From: Diogma glabrata
Taxonomy: Eukaryota; Arthropoda; Insecta; Diptera; Cylindrotomidae
Assembly: GCA_963693315.1 (NCBI GenBank)
Contig: OY856188.1
Span: 196,682,379-196,746,378 of the forward strand
Reading direction: 5' to 3'
DNA length: 64,000 bases
Below, piece after piece: positions 34,201 through 45,222 of the stretch. The notes beneath the pieces are model-generated. The model did not search any database. It was not told where the DNA came from and worked only from the letters and a program-made list of their open reading frames with translations. Position 1 is the first letter of the stretch. Every line of letters starts with the position of its first letter. Both the position numbers and the translations under genes were made by a program.

Positions 34201-34360
34201 TTTTGAACATGTATTTTAAAATTTTTTATTGATTCATATATGTTTTGTCCCTGCAAATTCCGTGGACATGCCGCTTTATGGGCGGGTGGATTGCGCAAAT
34301 TTGCTTTACCACTTGCAGACTTATTTTTTTTCGGTTGTACTGCCATATATATATCAAAAT
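31241..34360 (-). mobile_element. near-intact CR1/Jockey-group non-LTR retrotransposon
   Basis: The element runs on the minus strand from just upstream of the ORF start (~34346) to a 22-base poly(A) tail (T run at 31241-31262 on +). The 3' UTR of ~60 bp carries AACACAACACATTTTATT before the tail. No separate gag-like ORF1 is present upstream, so the copy is probably 5'-truncated close to the start of ORF2. A target-site duplication could not be fixed with confidence. Shorter relatives lie at 1641, 3767, 6355, 46778 and 46906-48425. Confidence 0.85.
31323..34346 (-). CDS. non-LTR retrotransposon endonuclease/reverse transcriptase, 1007 aa
   Basis: A single uninterrupted ORF for a target-primed reverse transcription enzyme. 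Residues ~45-265 are the apurinic-type endonuclease that nicks target DNA: Asn49 in VQNICGLN, Glu76 in LTETQ, GDFN at 182-185, and SDH at 261-263. All expected active-site positions are present. Residues ~485-760 are the reverse transcriptase: INKASGMDNIPP, NYRPIALLSVLSK, ALDISKAFDRVWH (627-639), GVPQGSVLSPTLFLIYINEL and catalytic FADDS (713-717; Phe replaces the common Tyr). The C-terminal ~250 residues hold CDEPIGECKNIRLLGVAVSND and RPCMEYCCQVWGAAS, the usual post-RT region. Nothing in the frame is broken, so it may encode active enzyme. FADD fits CR1-like as well as some Jockey relatives, so the clade is not fixed. Confidence 0.93.
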   Translation of the reverse strand: MAVQPKKNKSASGKANLRNPPAHKAACPRNLQGQNIYESIKNFKIHVQNICGLNANHDHVQHHLEHDKPNILFLTETQVSENFLFIESLNSKYRLESAFKLHQGVCAFIHESVAYTRFPNFELHGDGFNTMVLKICLPEMTFFTIALYRSPNKRNPNFFNILTKIMDEIRAKSPNCEVIVTGDFNVHNKSWLEFSKSTDDVDNSGKLAEIFAASQGLFQIVKSPTFTPRNGGDNSFLLDLYLTTMPDITSVDVAKGSIGNSDHYLISSVIKTDLLKTTAPKPRKIFQYSKMDKSGLQNFFHGFPFDRHCFYTDNVNVSAQNFTETIQFAINKFVPFSIVKPKQKYLYSKAAKTALRNKRRSFNIWIHNKTPTNRSQYLKANKISNQIISNEKSEIDRAKASKLTSMSVSDKSFYSAINSLNSGTKFSIPPIIDGDLIVNDPARKANLFAERFALNSTVLETPKEIPQIQSSGVNMNELHFKPKIVAKLLKGLNINKASGMDNIPPIILKTFSKELAPTLTKIFYQSYKSGIFPSCWKLANVQPVPKKGPKSDISNYRPIALLSVLSKVYEHYINTHISKFLEVNHLISDSQYGFRNKRSTTDLLNYVAHCWNSILDKGGETYVIALDISKAFDRVWHANLINKLVAYGFHPNVVKLIQNFLSDRYISVSLDGYSSESKLINAGVPQGSVLSPTLFLIYINELLKITSNPINSFADDSTLHKSFEPLPSKGKMHERINPARRDAAINVNKDLNKVADWGDQNLVNFNSTKTQLLIVSRLKTEFPEDILFSMCDEPIGECKNIRLLGVAVSNDLLWNDHVMAMAKCASKKLGLLNRCKKFFTPYQLLHVYKSYIRPCMEYCCQVWGAASVSILALLDSVQKRAIRIVGDRTLTSKLDSLQHRRTVADLVVFYKYRHQQCSDEISGIMPQTYSYPRSTRQSAAATSETVKIPRCHTGRSQRDFFVRTAYKWNSLPEHLVSGGFNPQMFKKSVNLHLRTPVVVGPRSRPGS

Positions 34361-35744
34361 GTTTATTTTTATTTTTTTGTGTTTTATTTTAAAATGCATA
34401 ACTAAGTAAAAAATCCTATCATACTGGTGATGAATAAGATCGAATGTAATACAATAGAAAAAGCAAATAGGATGCGAAAGAATGTTCCTAATTTATTTGA
34501 ATTACGTTCCACTTCTTAAAAATATGATTTTTATAAAGGTAAATTACAAACCAGCGCTCCGAAAGTGTAAACAATATTATGAGTTTTTTAAATTGAATTT
34601 TTGCTCGGATGGTGATACAACTTATTTCACATTAACATGGTTTCTGGATTCTACTTAGCTCCACCACCGCCTTTTGTACGATGCATCATCAGCAGACAGG
34701 GTCCTGATGTCAGAGATTGTCTCAACATTGGTAATACTGATTGGTCTACATATGAAAGTTACCCTAACTAAACAGTCCACACTAAATCTGCTGAAGAAAT
34801 AACAGCATTAAAACTATTATTTCTTACAATGTCAAATTCGTAATTATCAATGTTGAGTCAATTTCGGCGAATTTAATCATATTTTAAAAAAAAAACAAAT
34901 GTAACTGAAATCGTAGTTATGTGAACATTTGCTTAAGGAAAGTTTAGTATAATAAACCTATGAACAGTTCGTTAGTTGCCATTCCTCTTAAATTCATAAA
35001 TATTAGCCAGTAGTTCTATTTCAGTACATTTTGAATTATAGCAGTTTTTTTCATATCTAGTATTTCGTATCTCGGGAAATAATAAATTATTATCAAAAAA
35101 ATATTTCTTTATTTCAAAATAAAATTAAAAAAAACCTAATCTAATTTTTCTCTATTTAATTTACTTAGGTCTGGAACCACCAAAGCATGATTTAGAGCTT
35201 AAAACTTTCATCAAATTCGTAGTAATCCAGATGCAAACAAAATCAACTCAAAATATTAAACAAAAACACCAAAAAACATATGATTGAAATATTTAAAAAA
35301 AAGTTCAAATTGAGTGAACATAGGAATTTTTTAAATGACAATCCAAAATAAAAAAGAAAAATATTCTTGATTTCTTACATAACTAAAAAAAATTAAATTT
35401 AAAAACGTTAATACTAATCAAATTTTTTAAAAATTACCAAATAAAAAAAATTACATATATATCATCACATCAAATAAATGGACCTTTTTGGCTTATTATC
35501 GTGAATTGTTACATAAAAAAATAAATATATTTTTAGTATAATTTTTTTTTATCATAATTAATAAAATAATTTTTTTTTGTTAAATGTTATATTATTTAAA
35601 AAATAGAATTCGTTAATTATTATTTGAACAAAAAAAATTCAATTTTGTGATGCGTTAAACATTAATTAGAATAAATAATTTCTTAAATTGAATAATTAAT
35701 AAACCGTTCTATCGACTGAAATTCTCAAAAAATAATAAACAAAA
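34361..35744. other. AT-rich upstream region of the zinc-finger gene
   Basis: No coding sequence was seen. The last few hundred bases are extremely AT-rich and should contain the promoter and 5' UTR of the gene starting at 35745. No TATA or initiator motif can be singled out. Confidence 0.45.
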
Positions 35745-38700
35745 ATGGAACGAGAATCAAATCCAATGCAACCTATGTGTCGTTCAGGATGTGGATTTTA
35801 TGGAAACCCAGCTACAGATGGATTATGTTCAGTTTGTTTTAAAGTAAGTAAAAGAAAAGTATTTTTTAAGTTTTATATATTAATATTTAAAATTTGTTGT
35901 TTCTTCTTCTTAGTGTTCCACTCCTCTTTGGAGGTTGGCCATCATCCTACGAACATCATCTCTTGTTGTTTACTTTTTATAAAAACGGAACCCCAAACAA
36001 GGTGTAAGGCCAGCGTTCTACTTTACCCCATTCAAACTTAATGAAATTTTCATATTTTGGTTGGTGTAACATTATCTCACTACCTGAAGAATTGTTTCGT
36101 CCTTTTCCAGACAAAATCTACTAGTGTAATGTACGATCACTTTCTACTCATATCATCGTCATTTTTTACGTAATTGTTGTAACTGATTAGTAATTTAACC
36201 ATTTAAATTCTGATGGCCACGTTCCCAAAAATCTCACTATCTCTTGGTATCTATTTGGAAATATGTTGTTCTAGAATTTTAGAGTTTAAGGATCTAGATC
36301 ATTACATCATTACATTATTTACACAAAAAAAGCGCTATAAGATGTTTGAACTCTTCATAATTGACTCAAGAGAACCTTTCGTATAACTGTTTGAATATTG
36401 TATTATATTATTTATTATATCGATTGCCTTTTCTAAGTATGACGTCTAATCGATCTGATGCTTTTAACCTAGCAATAGCTTACTTGTTAAGGTTTTAGGT
36501 TCTTTTGACTCTCCAGGCCTTTGTCATAGCAAACAGATATGCAGCGAAGATGCTCAAGAGCCTCTCCTATTATATCTTAATGCATCATAATAGATCAAAT
36601 ACCGTTTGTGTTTGGACCTTTGTAGGGCCCGCAGGATTTGATAATCATGGTTCAGTGACTAAAATTTGCTCGCAACTATCCAGTGCATTCGGTTTGGTTT
36701 CTTATTATTCTCCTCAGCCATTTCCTCAGGGACCATCAAAATCGCATCCAACCAACTAATGTATAACGCCTATGTTTCTTTGAGGGAAGTACTAATGTTG
36801 TAATTAATTTCAGATTATATAAATAAACTCGTCAAAGAACCTTTTATCAAAGCTCTCAGTAATACTTCACCCTTTGGAACAATTTCAATGCATTCAAAGT
36901 TTTAACCAATTACAATTTTTTTTATTTTTTCAGGATGCAATTAAGAAAAAACAACAACCTCCAATGAGTAGCACAGTTTCAACACCTGCATCGTCATCAA
37001 ATAATAGCGTTGTATCAGTAACAAAAGCACAACAACAACAAGCACAAAGTTTTGCTAGTTCTGTTTCAGTTACAACTACAGCCCAACCTACCGTACAGAT
37101 TTTTCAACATAATACCGAAACACAAAATCAAGATGTAAGTTTTCTAATAAAATGTTTCATTTTTGTTTTGTTTATAAATTATATGTTTAATTTTAAATTT
37201 CCATGAAGAAAAAACCTGTAGTTATTGTTACAACTAAAGAATTAGAAATTATGAAAAACTCAAGTAATAATTGTAATGATAACGACACTAATAATAGTAA
37301 AGTTGAAGAAATTGAAATTGATAATGAAAATCCGAATGCGAAAAAAGCAATCAAAAGAGTAATAAATTAATTTCTATGTTTTAAATAAAATATGTATTTG
37401 TATATCTTTGCACAAGTAGTTTCTATTAAATATTTCTAATTCTTTTTACTTTAGATAGTAATTGTTAGTTACCTTATTTTACTCATTTTTCTTATTTTTG
37501 TTTTCCCAGAAAATTACAAATGATAGTAGTCCACAAAGTGGTTCATCATCAACAAATAAAGAAGAGGAAGAAGATAAAGATGGAGATAAAGATGCTAAAA
37601 AGAAAAAGAACCGATGTGCTGTTTGTCGTAAGAAAGTTGGCTTAACAGGTAAGATAAATGTATTTGTTATTATTTGTTATTATTATTGTGGAGAAGCTGC
37701 TTTACCTTCTCAAATTTGTTAATATGTTTTTGTTTGTGTTAAGCGTTGATTCTCAGCTTTCCTAGATAGAATCATAAGTTTCGATTTTCCATAATTTATT
37801 GCTAGACTACTTTATCTACCACTCAACACAAATAGGGTCACTTCGGTCGCTGAAATGATCATTAGTATACGGGATTATCTGTTGTGAATTTATTGACTAG
37901 ATATTTTTGGCATTCGGTATCTTCTTTTGACCATACTCTTTTCTTAAAAGCAAATTAAAATGTAAAGTTGAGATGGTAGCGGTCTGTCTTAAACTTGAGT
38001 TGGCTATAATAAATTTTGTTAACTCATTCTGCGTAGTCATAAAAACTTACCAGGGATTTCTTTTTGAATCAAAGTATTCCATACATTTTTGCTTGAGAAT
38101 CTTATCGCAGTCTGACATCAATAAAACGTTGACATTTTTTTTTCAAAATCATTTTGATCAAGAAAAGTGCGTCAGCAGTAACTTTTCGGCCTTTTTATTT
38201 ATTTATTTATTTATTTTTGTAATTAAGCTCTATAGGCTTCTATTTACATTAAGAATATCTTATAGCCTATGTCGCAATTTCACACTAGTAGATGCCGTTA
38301 AATTCCATAGAGAACGACGAATGCCATACACACGACTACATATTGTATCAATATGTTCCTCCCAGGACAGTGTAGAGTCAACAATAAGCCCCAGATTTCG
38401 CACAGAAGTTCAGTAATTAATCACCTCATTATCCATTACAACATTAGGAAAAGTACTATTCAACAAATTATGTTTATAAATAATAAAAGATTGAGTTTTT
38501 TGGCATTCAGAAGCAAGTCATTATCATGTGTCCATTTTTAAATTCTCTTAGGGTCCTCATTCAACTTTTCCAAACACGAAACCCTTGCATTAAATTCATC
38601 ACCCAAATAAACTTGGAGATCATCTGCGTACGTATGAAACTTAGAGAACCTTAAGCAAGAAGAGATATTGTTTACAAAAAGTGAAATTAACAGAGGTCCC

Positions 38701-41700
38701 AAAAAAGACCCTTGCGGTACACCTTCATATAATGACATTTCATCTGACTGCACACTACCAATCTCAACTTTTTGTGTTCTTCCCAACAAATAAGAATAAA
38801 TAAACTTACAATCAGATGATGAGAAGTTGTAAAGTTTGAAAGCTTTCTACATAGTTTCTTAAAGTTTATAGAATTAAAGGCTTTTAAAAAATCCAAATGT
38901 ACCGGAACAGTAAACTTTTTAGCATCCGCGTTGCGTCTAATATCATCTGCAATATTCAGTAAGGCAGAAATAGTACTATGACCTGGTCTATAGGCAGACT
39001 GGAATTCCGATAATAACTCCTTTGTTAGCAAATAATTCTCTATTTGGTTCTTCATAATAATTTCAATCGCTTTACTCAGAGTTGATAGGATAATTATTGG
39101 TCTTAAGTCCGATATTGTTATAGGGCTTTTTAATTTAGAGATAGGAATTATTTTAGCAATCTTCCATCTCTTAGGAAAGTAAGACTGTGTCAAAATGCTA
39201 TTAAATGTATGCAAAATATATGGCGAAATTACGGGCAAGAGAATCTTGATGAATCTCAACGATATGTCTTCCAAGCCTACGGATTGAGATTTTATATGGA
39301 GTAGATTGATCTATGAAGATCCTGGTAAGAAATATTTTCGAATGCCAGTTGGCGAGCGTTAGGATCAATGTCACTAAAGATCATGCTAGTGTTCGTATCA
39401 ACAACAGGCTGAGTAATAGGTGTACAACAATATGTATTCACATCATTTGGGGAAAACGGTACCTGAACAATGAATATGCTCATTGCTTTTTCCAACACTA
39501 AGGCTTTTTAAATTTTTCCGGAAAACTCTTGATGGCAGATTTGAATCAAGCTTTTTATTCAAAAAATCATCGCATTTTACGCTTCAGAGACGTTATTTTA
39601 TTCCTGAGATAAGTGTATACTTTCCAGTTCTCATCTGTACGAAATCTAGTCTATCTATGGTAGGTTTCGTCCCTATCCCTTATAGTACTTTTTATTTCTG
39701 CAGAGAACCATCCCAGTGAAGACAATGATATGTCAATAGTTCTCAGGGGCACAAACCTTCAAACATATCATTTACTAGATCATTAATCAATTATACCTGC
39801 GAATCAATATCAACAATGCTATATATTTGGTCCCATGGTAGGCCATTACAATATGTTATCAATTTTTCATAGTTTATTCTATCAAAGTCTCTGTAAGTAA
39901 CAGTATTATTATCAAATGGTGGCACGATGTTATAAACCAAGAATATCAAATCATGTCGAGAGTTTTCTGGTACTTGAATTTGATTAAGGAAAAAAACCCT
40001 GTCAGATTTGCATAATACAGGGTCTAGCAGGGATGAAGATGTCACAGTGAAATGCGTAGGCTCATTATTCTCATTATATACGGCTCATTATATACGTATG
40101 AATCTATTCACAAGTCGTTAAAAATAGTTTCAAGCTAATTCAACAGATTGATGATTTGATGTATATGCACACACCGGCCCTCTTCAATGCTCTATCATTC
40201 CTGAAAATATTAAAGCCTTCGAGGACTATAGACTTATCAGACATATAAGACTTTAGCCACGTTTCGGAGCCGCATATAGAATGTTAGCGAAGATTGACTT
40301 TATTTCATCCATTTTTGGAAGAATGCGCTGAGAATTGAGATGACAAATATTAAACGTCTGTCTACTGTTCAGAGGATTCTATTAGGAATGCAGAACGTAG
40401 TCGTAGAATCAACTGTTGAAGCCTATTTCATGTTGTCCGAACTACCTGTCATTAAGAAAACTAATAAAATTTAGATAAACAAAAATATTCAACATTTCAC
40501 CAATAAGGAAACCGGTTAGATCAATTCTAGAAACCCGTTCGCTCGCATAAATAGAAACATAAAAAATACTTCTTACCACTTAGATATACACCGTTATCGT
40601 TACTTACTATCATAAGATGGTTGTATTATAGGTGGTATTTCTCTGAATCCTCCTGACCTTACTCAGATACACCGGACATTTAAAAATACGTGTGATCGAC
40701 CATACAGGTTGCAACATTTATTCATGTGTTTTTTTTATGATGCGCAATTAATAAATACAGCTTCGTGTGAAATTTTGAAATGTTGTAGCTGTTGCAGCAT
40801 TGATTCAGTTGAAACATTTTTTTAATTGACGCTTGAATGAAACATTTTGAAATCGACATGTAATTTTTGCTTTATGTTTGATATTTTGAATAAATGTTGT
40901 TTGTGTTTTGTACTACATGATTATTAAATAAAATCTTTTTAAAAAATTATCAATTTTAGATGAAATTCTAGACACTATGTAGCTTGAAATTTATCTTTAA
41001 TTTGTTAAAACTATATAATTCGTGTTTTTGTTTCTAAAACGGTTAAATACGGTTCGATCACTGTTTAGTAAGCAAACACACCAGGTTTTATTAAGTATTC
41101 AACACAGCTATTATTCCACAACAACAAAAGCTTCGGAAACTGCAACGGTTGATTGTAAAAATTTCCAGTATGAACACAGCGTCCAAAATAACACAAAATA
41201 TTTCTACCTAATAACACCTGAAACTTTATGCACAACTAAATTTAAAAATAATTTCTATTTACACGATTTTATATGCACGGTACAACGTTTCGTGTTTTTT
41301 CCTTCTCTATTTTAGGAGCATGTCTACTAAAGTGGACCATGTAACTCTATTTGGGGCAATTGCTTTTAACTCTCATCATGTTTTGCCAATTTGTTTCGCT
41401 TCTACTAGTACTGTTTTCTTCCAACTCATTGTTGGCCTTCCCACCCTTCTTTTGCCTTGCGTGTCCTTCTCCACTTCTTCTTTCTTATGTCGGACTCAAT
41501 GTCTATCTGCTCTGTTTGTCGTAGTAGTTCTTCGTTACTGATTTTATTAGGCAAGAAGCATTTGATCTTTCGTCTTAAGCATGTGTTTACAAATACCTGC
41601 AGGTGTTTTGTAATATTTTGTTTCCATGTTTCACATCCATACAGCAGTACTGACTTTACACATGCATTGGACATTCGTAGCTTTGTTGTTCTTGACAGGA

Positions 41701-44700
41701 CGGACGCATTCCAGATCTTGTGGAGCATGTTGAACGTATTTCTAACCTTGTTAATGCGTTGACTGATATCTCTTCAGTTCCACCTGTTTTTGCCACTACA
41801 ATCAAGGTACACAAGTTTATTGACATCCTCGACTTGTTGATTATGTTTGATGTACTTACATTTGTGTTCAATCTCATTTCCTTTGTTTTTCTAATGTTGA
41901 TTTTGAGCTCAACTTCATGTGCAAGGGTTGATAGTTCTTCTATTTTCTGCTACATGTCTGCGTGTCTATGTGTGAGTTAGTACTCGGAAGAAAACCATTC
42001 ATTTCCTTTTACTCTTTTACTCTTTTACTTTATATAATTGTTATTTATAATTTATTATTACAACAAATTAATTTATATAATTGTTAATTATAAAAAAAAA
42101 AAAAAAAAAAGAGCTCTTATACCGACGATGGTCGTTGAGCTCTTTAATTAACTGAAACTATTATTTTATGAATATTAATCAACTGTCTATGTAAAGGAAT
42201 AATAATAAAATAATAATAATAATAATAATAGATATCGTCTGCATAGTCTAGTTGTATTCTAGATCATTGAGCCGTCTTGTTGTGTTCCATGGGATGTCAT
42301 TTGGACTTCTATCGTCAAGCTTTCGCATGACACTGGCTAGTACTATTAGGAATAGTATCGGGGATAATACACAGCCTTGTCTCACTCCTCGGTGGTTGTT
42401 GTATTGATCACTTTGCTGTCCTTTATATTGAATTCTGTTTCCAGCATCCTGGTACATTCCTCTTTTATTAGATCAATTATTTTCTTCGGGATGTCCATTT
42501 CGCGAAGGAAGTTTCCAGATAGTGCCTCTGTTGATATTATGAAATGCGCGCTCTGTTGATGTTATGAAATGCGCGCTCGAAGTCCACGAAAAGGAGATAG
42601 AGTGAAAAAGTGGACACAGTTAGAATTTCAGCTGTTATAGATGCATCTGCCTTGAATACAGCTGGTGGTATGCTGTCGGTACCAATCCGGTGAAGTCCAA
42701 GTGTGTTTGTGTATGTTTTTGTAAGTTCTTGTGCCTCCTATGAATAGCTGGTTTGTGACACAACAGTCTATGAGTCTATTTCCATTAATTTTCCGAGCAG
42801 ATTCAAGTGCAAGCTTTCCAATGCCATTCCGGTATTATCAGTTCCAATTTCGTCGTTGAAGTCTCCTTGGACAAGTTTAATGTCGTTTCGATATGCGCTA
42901 GATATTGTTGCTTGAATTATTATAGAATTCTTCTTTTGTTGTCCCATCTGCTTCTTCAGGATGATGGTTGTATTTATGATTTTCAATTGAAATCGATCTG
43001 TGGATTGTTCTGCTATTTATTGGTTTCCGTTCAGTGCTTTCGTTATAGCTTTTGGTGTTATTAATATTACTACGCCTTGTTCGTGTGTTGGGCTTGCCAG
43101 AAAACAGATAATTTCCCGTATTTGTTGTTAAGTCGATCTTATATTGCCTTCTCAGTTTGTGCTAGGCTTGATGATTTTGTAAGAGTTCTGATGTTCCAGC
43201 TTCCTATTCGTGTCTGGGTACGATAGCCGCTTGGTTCCCAAGCCTTCACTCGTTTTAGTTGGCACCCTCTTCATTGTTGCTTAACTTCACTGTAAGCGAT
43301 GTTGTCATCTTAACCACTTCTCCATCTCTCCCCCACAACGTTTCGTTTTTAATTTATTAATTTTAACACAAACTTAAACTTAAACTATCTCCAATTTTAC
43401 TATCAACACAACACTTATCGCAGTAATTTAAATTATAACTTTACATCATCGCAGGTCTAAAATAAATCTTACCTAATTTTACAAGAGGGAATTCCTTATA
43501 TATAATTCTACTTAATTTCTCGATGATGCGAGGCCAATTCTTTACGCAGAAACCTCGAGCATTATTTTACCACATGTTGATTTGATTCATAAAATCATTT
43601 AATTTTATTTCATGTTGACCCTTGTTCTATGAAACGAATGTGACCTTGATTTTATTTTTGAAATATTGTATATCGAAAACTAAAGTAGAATACAATTGTG
43701 TTTCGGATTTCATGGGATTTATGCAGAATCGTAACAATATTTAAAAAAAAATTGTTAATAAAAGTAAATAAAAAAAATAATAAAATAATCCAAATTCCTG
43801 GCACTAACGTGCTAAATTAACGAAATAAATATTAATATTGTTACGAGTACAGAAAAAATCTAGACGATTACAGAAAGATCTAGACGATTACGGTCACTTC
43901 CAGGAAAATAAAATCAACAAAACACAACAGAAAGTGAATGAAATGAATAGTGTTGTTGTTGTTGTACATGTTCTTAGAATTAAGGTCTACACAAAACAAA
44001 TGATTTTATGAATCAAATCAACGTAACGTAAAATAATCGAATATTCTAATATTTTCTCAAGGTTTCTAAAAAGTGACCGCGAAATTTCTAGAGCTTAAGC
44101 AGAATGTATATAAGGAAATTACCTCTTGTAGTTTTTAATTAGTTTTATTTTAAACCTGCGATTGTGAAGTTAAAATTATAAAAGTGATCTCTAAATTAAT
44201 GAATAAAGTTTTAAGTTTTATTGAGTAGAAATTCTTTGTATATTATTTTAAACGTTCTATTACTGGAAATTTCTACAATCAACCGTTGGAGTTTCTGAAG
44301 CTGTTGGAAGAATATTCTAGCCAAGAATATTGTTTGCTGTATTGTTTCTTGTTGTGGAACAATCAAGGAGTTGAAGACTTAATAAAACCTGGTGTGTTTG
44401 CTAACTAGTCAGTGATCGAACTCGGAATAGATTGGGAATTGCGTTTATCGAATTGTGAGTTAGGCCAATTCGAAGTAAGGTTAGAAAAACGTAACAATAT
44501 TTTAAGATACAGATGTTTCAACGTGTGAACAGTGTTGAAACATTGTTTTGAATCCGATTCACTTGAAACGTTTGTGTGTGATCGGGAAAGATTCATTCAT
44601 AGATGATTCAAAAAATAGAATCGCAAAACATGAATCTATCTGAATCTAAATCCTGGCTACGCTCGCATGTGGATATTTTTCTCTTAGTAGTTGCATATTA

Positions 44701-45222
44701 AATAGTGTGAAGTTTAGAGTCAATCGGTAATAGAAGCTGATTGCACATTGCTTTTTAAAAATATTTCTAGCTTGTTATTCCAGCGTATATTCCCGCAGAC
44801 TCAAATATGTTTTCAACAACTGGGGTTGTAGAGTGATTGATTGGTGAGTTTTCTGTCTTGGTTCACAGGTGTTTGTGGTATTAGTGGTTTCGCTATGACT
44901 TTGCTATTTCTTCGTAATTTGTGCTTTCTCTGTTTAATGTTGATGCCAAAATCGTCATGCCAGAGTTCATTATAGTTATTGAAACGGCAGCAGGATTGGC
45001 AAAACGTTTGCGAAATTTTACAGATATCAATACAGTGAACAAATATTAAACAAATTATTTTCTTTGTTTCTAGGTTTTGAATGTCGATGCGGAGGGTTAT
45101 ATTGTGCAATTCATCGATATAGTGATAAACACGACTGCAATTTCGATTATCGTGAACATGGTGCCCAAGAAATACGAAGAAATAATCCGGTTGTAGTCGG
45201 TGAAAAAATTCAAAAAATTTGA
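35745..45222 (+). CDS. A20/AN1 zinc-finger protein, ZFAND5/6 type (5 exons)
   Basis: Exons: 35745-35843, 36934-37134, 37209-37358, 37510-37648 and 45074-45222, encoding 245 aa. Donors are GTAAGT, GTAAGT, GTAATA and GTAAGA; acceptors end CAG, AAG, CAG and TAG. The N-terminal A20 zinc finger uses Cys12, 16, 28 and 31. The C-terminal AN1 finger uses Cys186, 189, 200, 202, 207, His210, His216 and Cys218, in the expected C2-C10-C1-C4-C2-H5-H-C spacing. The end [12 protein letters not shown] is the conserved family tail. Family members bind ubiquitin through A20 and act in proteasomal and stress responses; that role is inferred from family. The middle is Ser/Thr/Gln-rich. Exon 3 (50 codons, phase 0-0) has a weak acceptor and may be skipped, giving 195 aa. 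The AAAAATGG start context fits insects. Intron 4 is 7.4 kb and full of transposons. Confidence 0.93.
35905..36050 (-). mobile_element. possible LINE 3'-end fragment in intron 1
   Basis: The minus strand reads [16 protein letters not shown] then a stop, followed by a GAAGAAGAAG tail. This pattern resembles the very end of some insect non-LTR ORFs with a short microsatellite tail. Upstream minus-strand sequence is degraded. The assignment rests on a short match of type and is weak. Confidence 0.3.
38180..40480 (-). pseudogene. dead Jockey/CR1-group non-LTR element in intron 4
   Basis: Minus-strand order: post-endonuclease region (40045-39791, [35 protein letters not shown] and [12 protein letters not shown]), then RT (39274-38687: [46 protein letters not shown]), then [20 protein letters not shown] and [14 protein letters not shown] (~38740-38610), and a degraded C-terminus to about 38225 ([20 protein letters not shown]). 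Frame changes between blocks and stops disable it. It is oriented opposite to the host gene, which is common for retained intronic insertions. Confidence 0.85.
38199..38216. repeat. (TTTA)n microsatellite
   Basis: About four to five TTTA units at the 3' end of the minus-strand LINE relic; probably the element's tail. Confidence 0.7.
41035..41220 (-). repeat. LTR-end/leader fragment, inverted partner of 44215-44430
   Basis: The reverse complement of this stretch (TACTGGAAATTTTTACAATC, AACCGTTG, then TTAATAAAACCTGGTGTGTT and CAGTGATCGAAC) aligns with 44215-44430. One copy is diverged or shortened in the middle. Confidence 0.7.
41318..43300 (-). pseudogene. dead RTE-like non-LTR element in intron 4
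   Basis: Minus-strand pieces in order: endonuclease remnant with [15 protein letters not shown] (~42880-42835), RT block [20 protein letters not shown] (~42390-42330) followed by a [12 protein letters not shown] remnant, and a C-terminal region (41728-41426) with [39 protein letters not shown] and [33 protein letters not shown] end continues towards 41318. Many stops and deletions remove the catalytic YADD. It is antisense to the host gene. Confidence 0.82.
42088..42230. repeat. poly(A) run, GAGCTC inverted repeat and (AAT)n
   Basis: An A run of about 20 bases (~42091-42109) is followed by a short inverted repeat (AGAGCTC...GAGCTCT at about 42110 and 42136) and an AAT microsatellite (~42206-42229). 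This is low-complexity intronic sequence. Confidence 0.7.
43848..44430 (+). mobile_element. possible LTR plus leader of a degraded LTR element
   Basis: The stretch starts TGTTACGAGTACAG, carries TATATAAGG (~44108) and AATGAATAAAG (~44200), and reaches CTGGAAATTTCTACA at ~44276. This is an LTR-like layout with TG...CA ends, a TATA-like box and a poly(A) signal. The following leader (to ~44430) recurs in inverted orientation at 41035-41220. No gag/pol remains, and no second direct LTR was found. Confidence 0.5.

Noticed and set aside
36505..36759. 84-codon ORF in intron 1 of the A20/AN1 gene
   Set aside because: Not continuous with neighbouring exons in a sensible frame and no domain; probably unidentified intronic repeat sequence.
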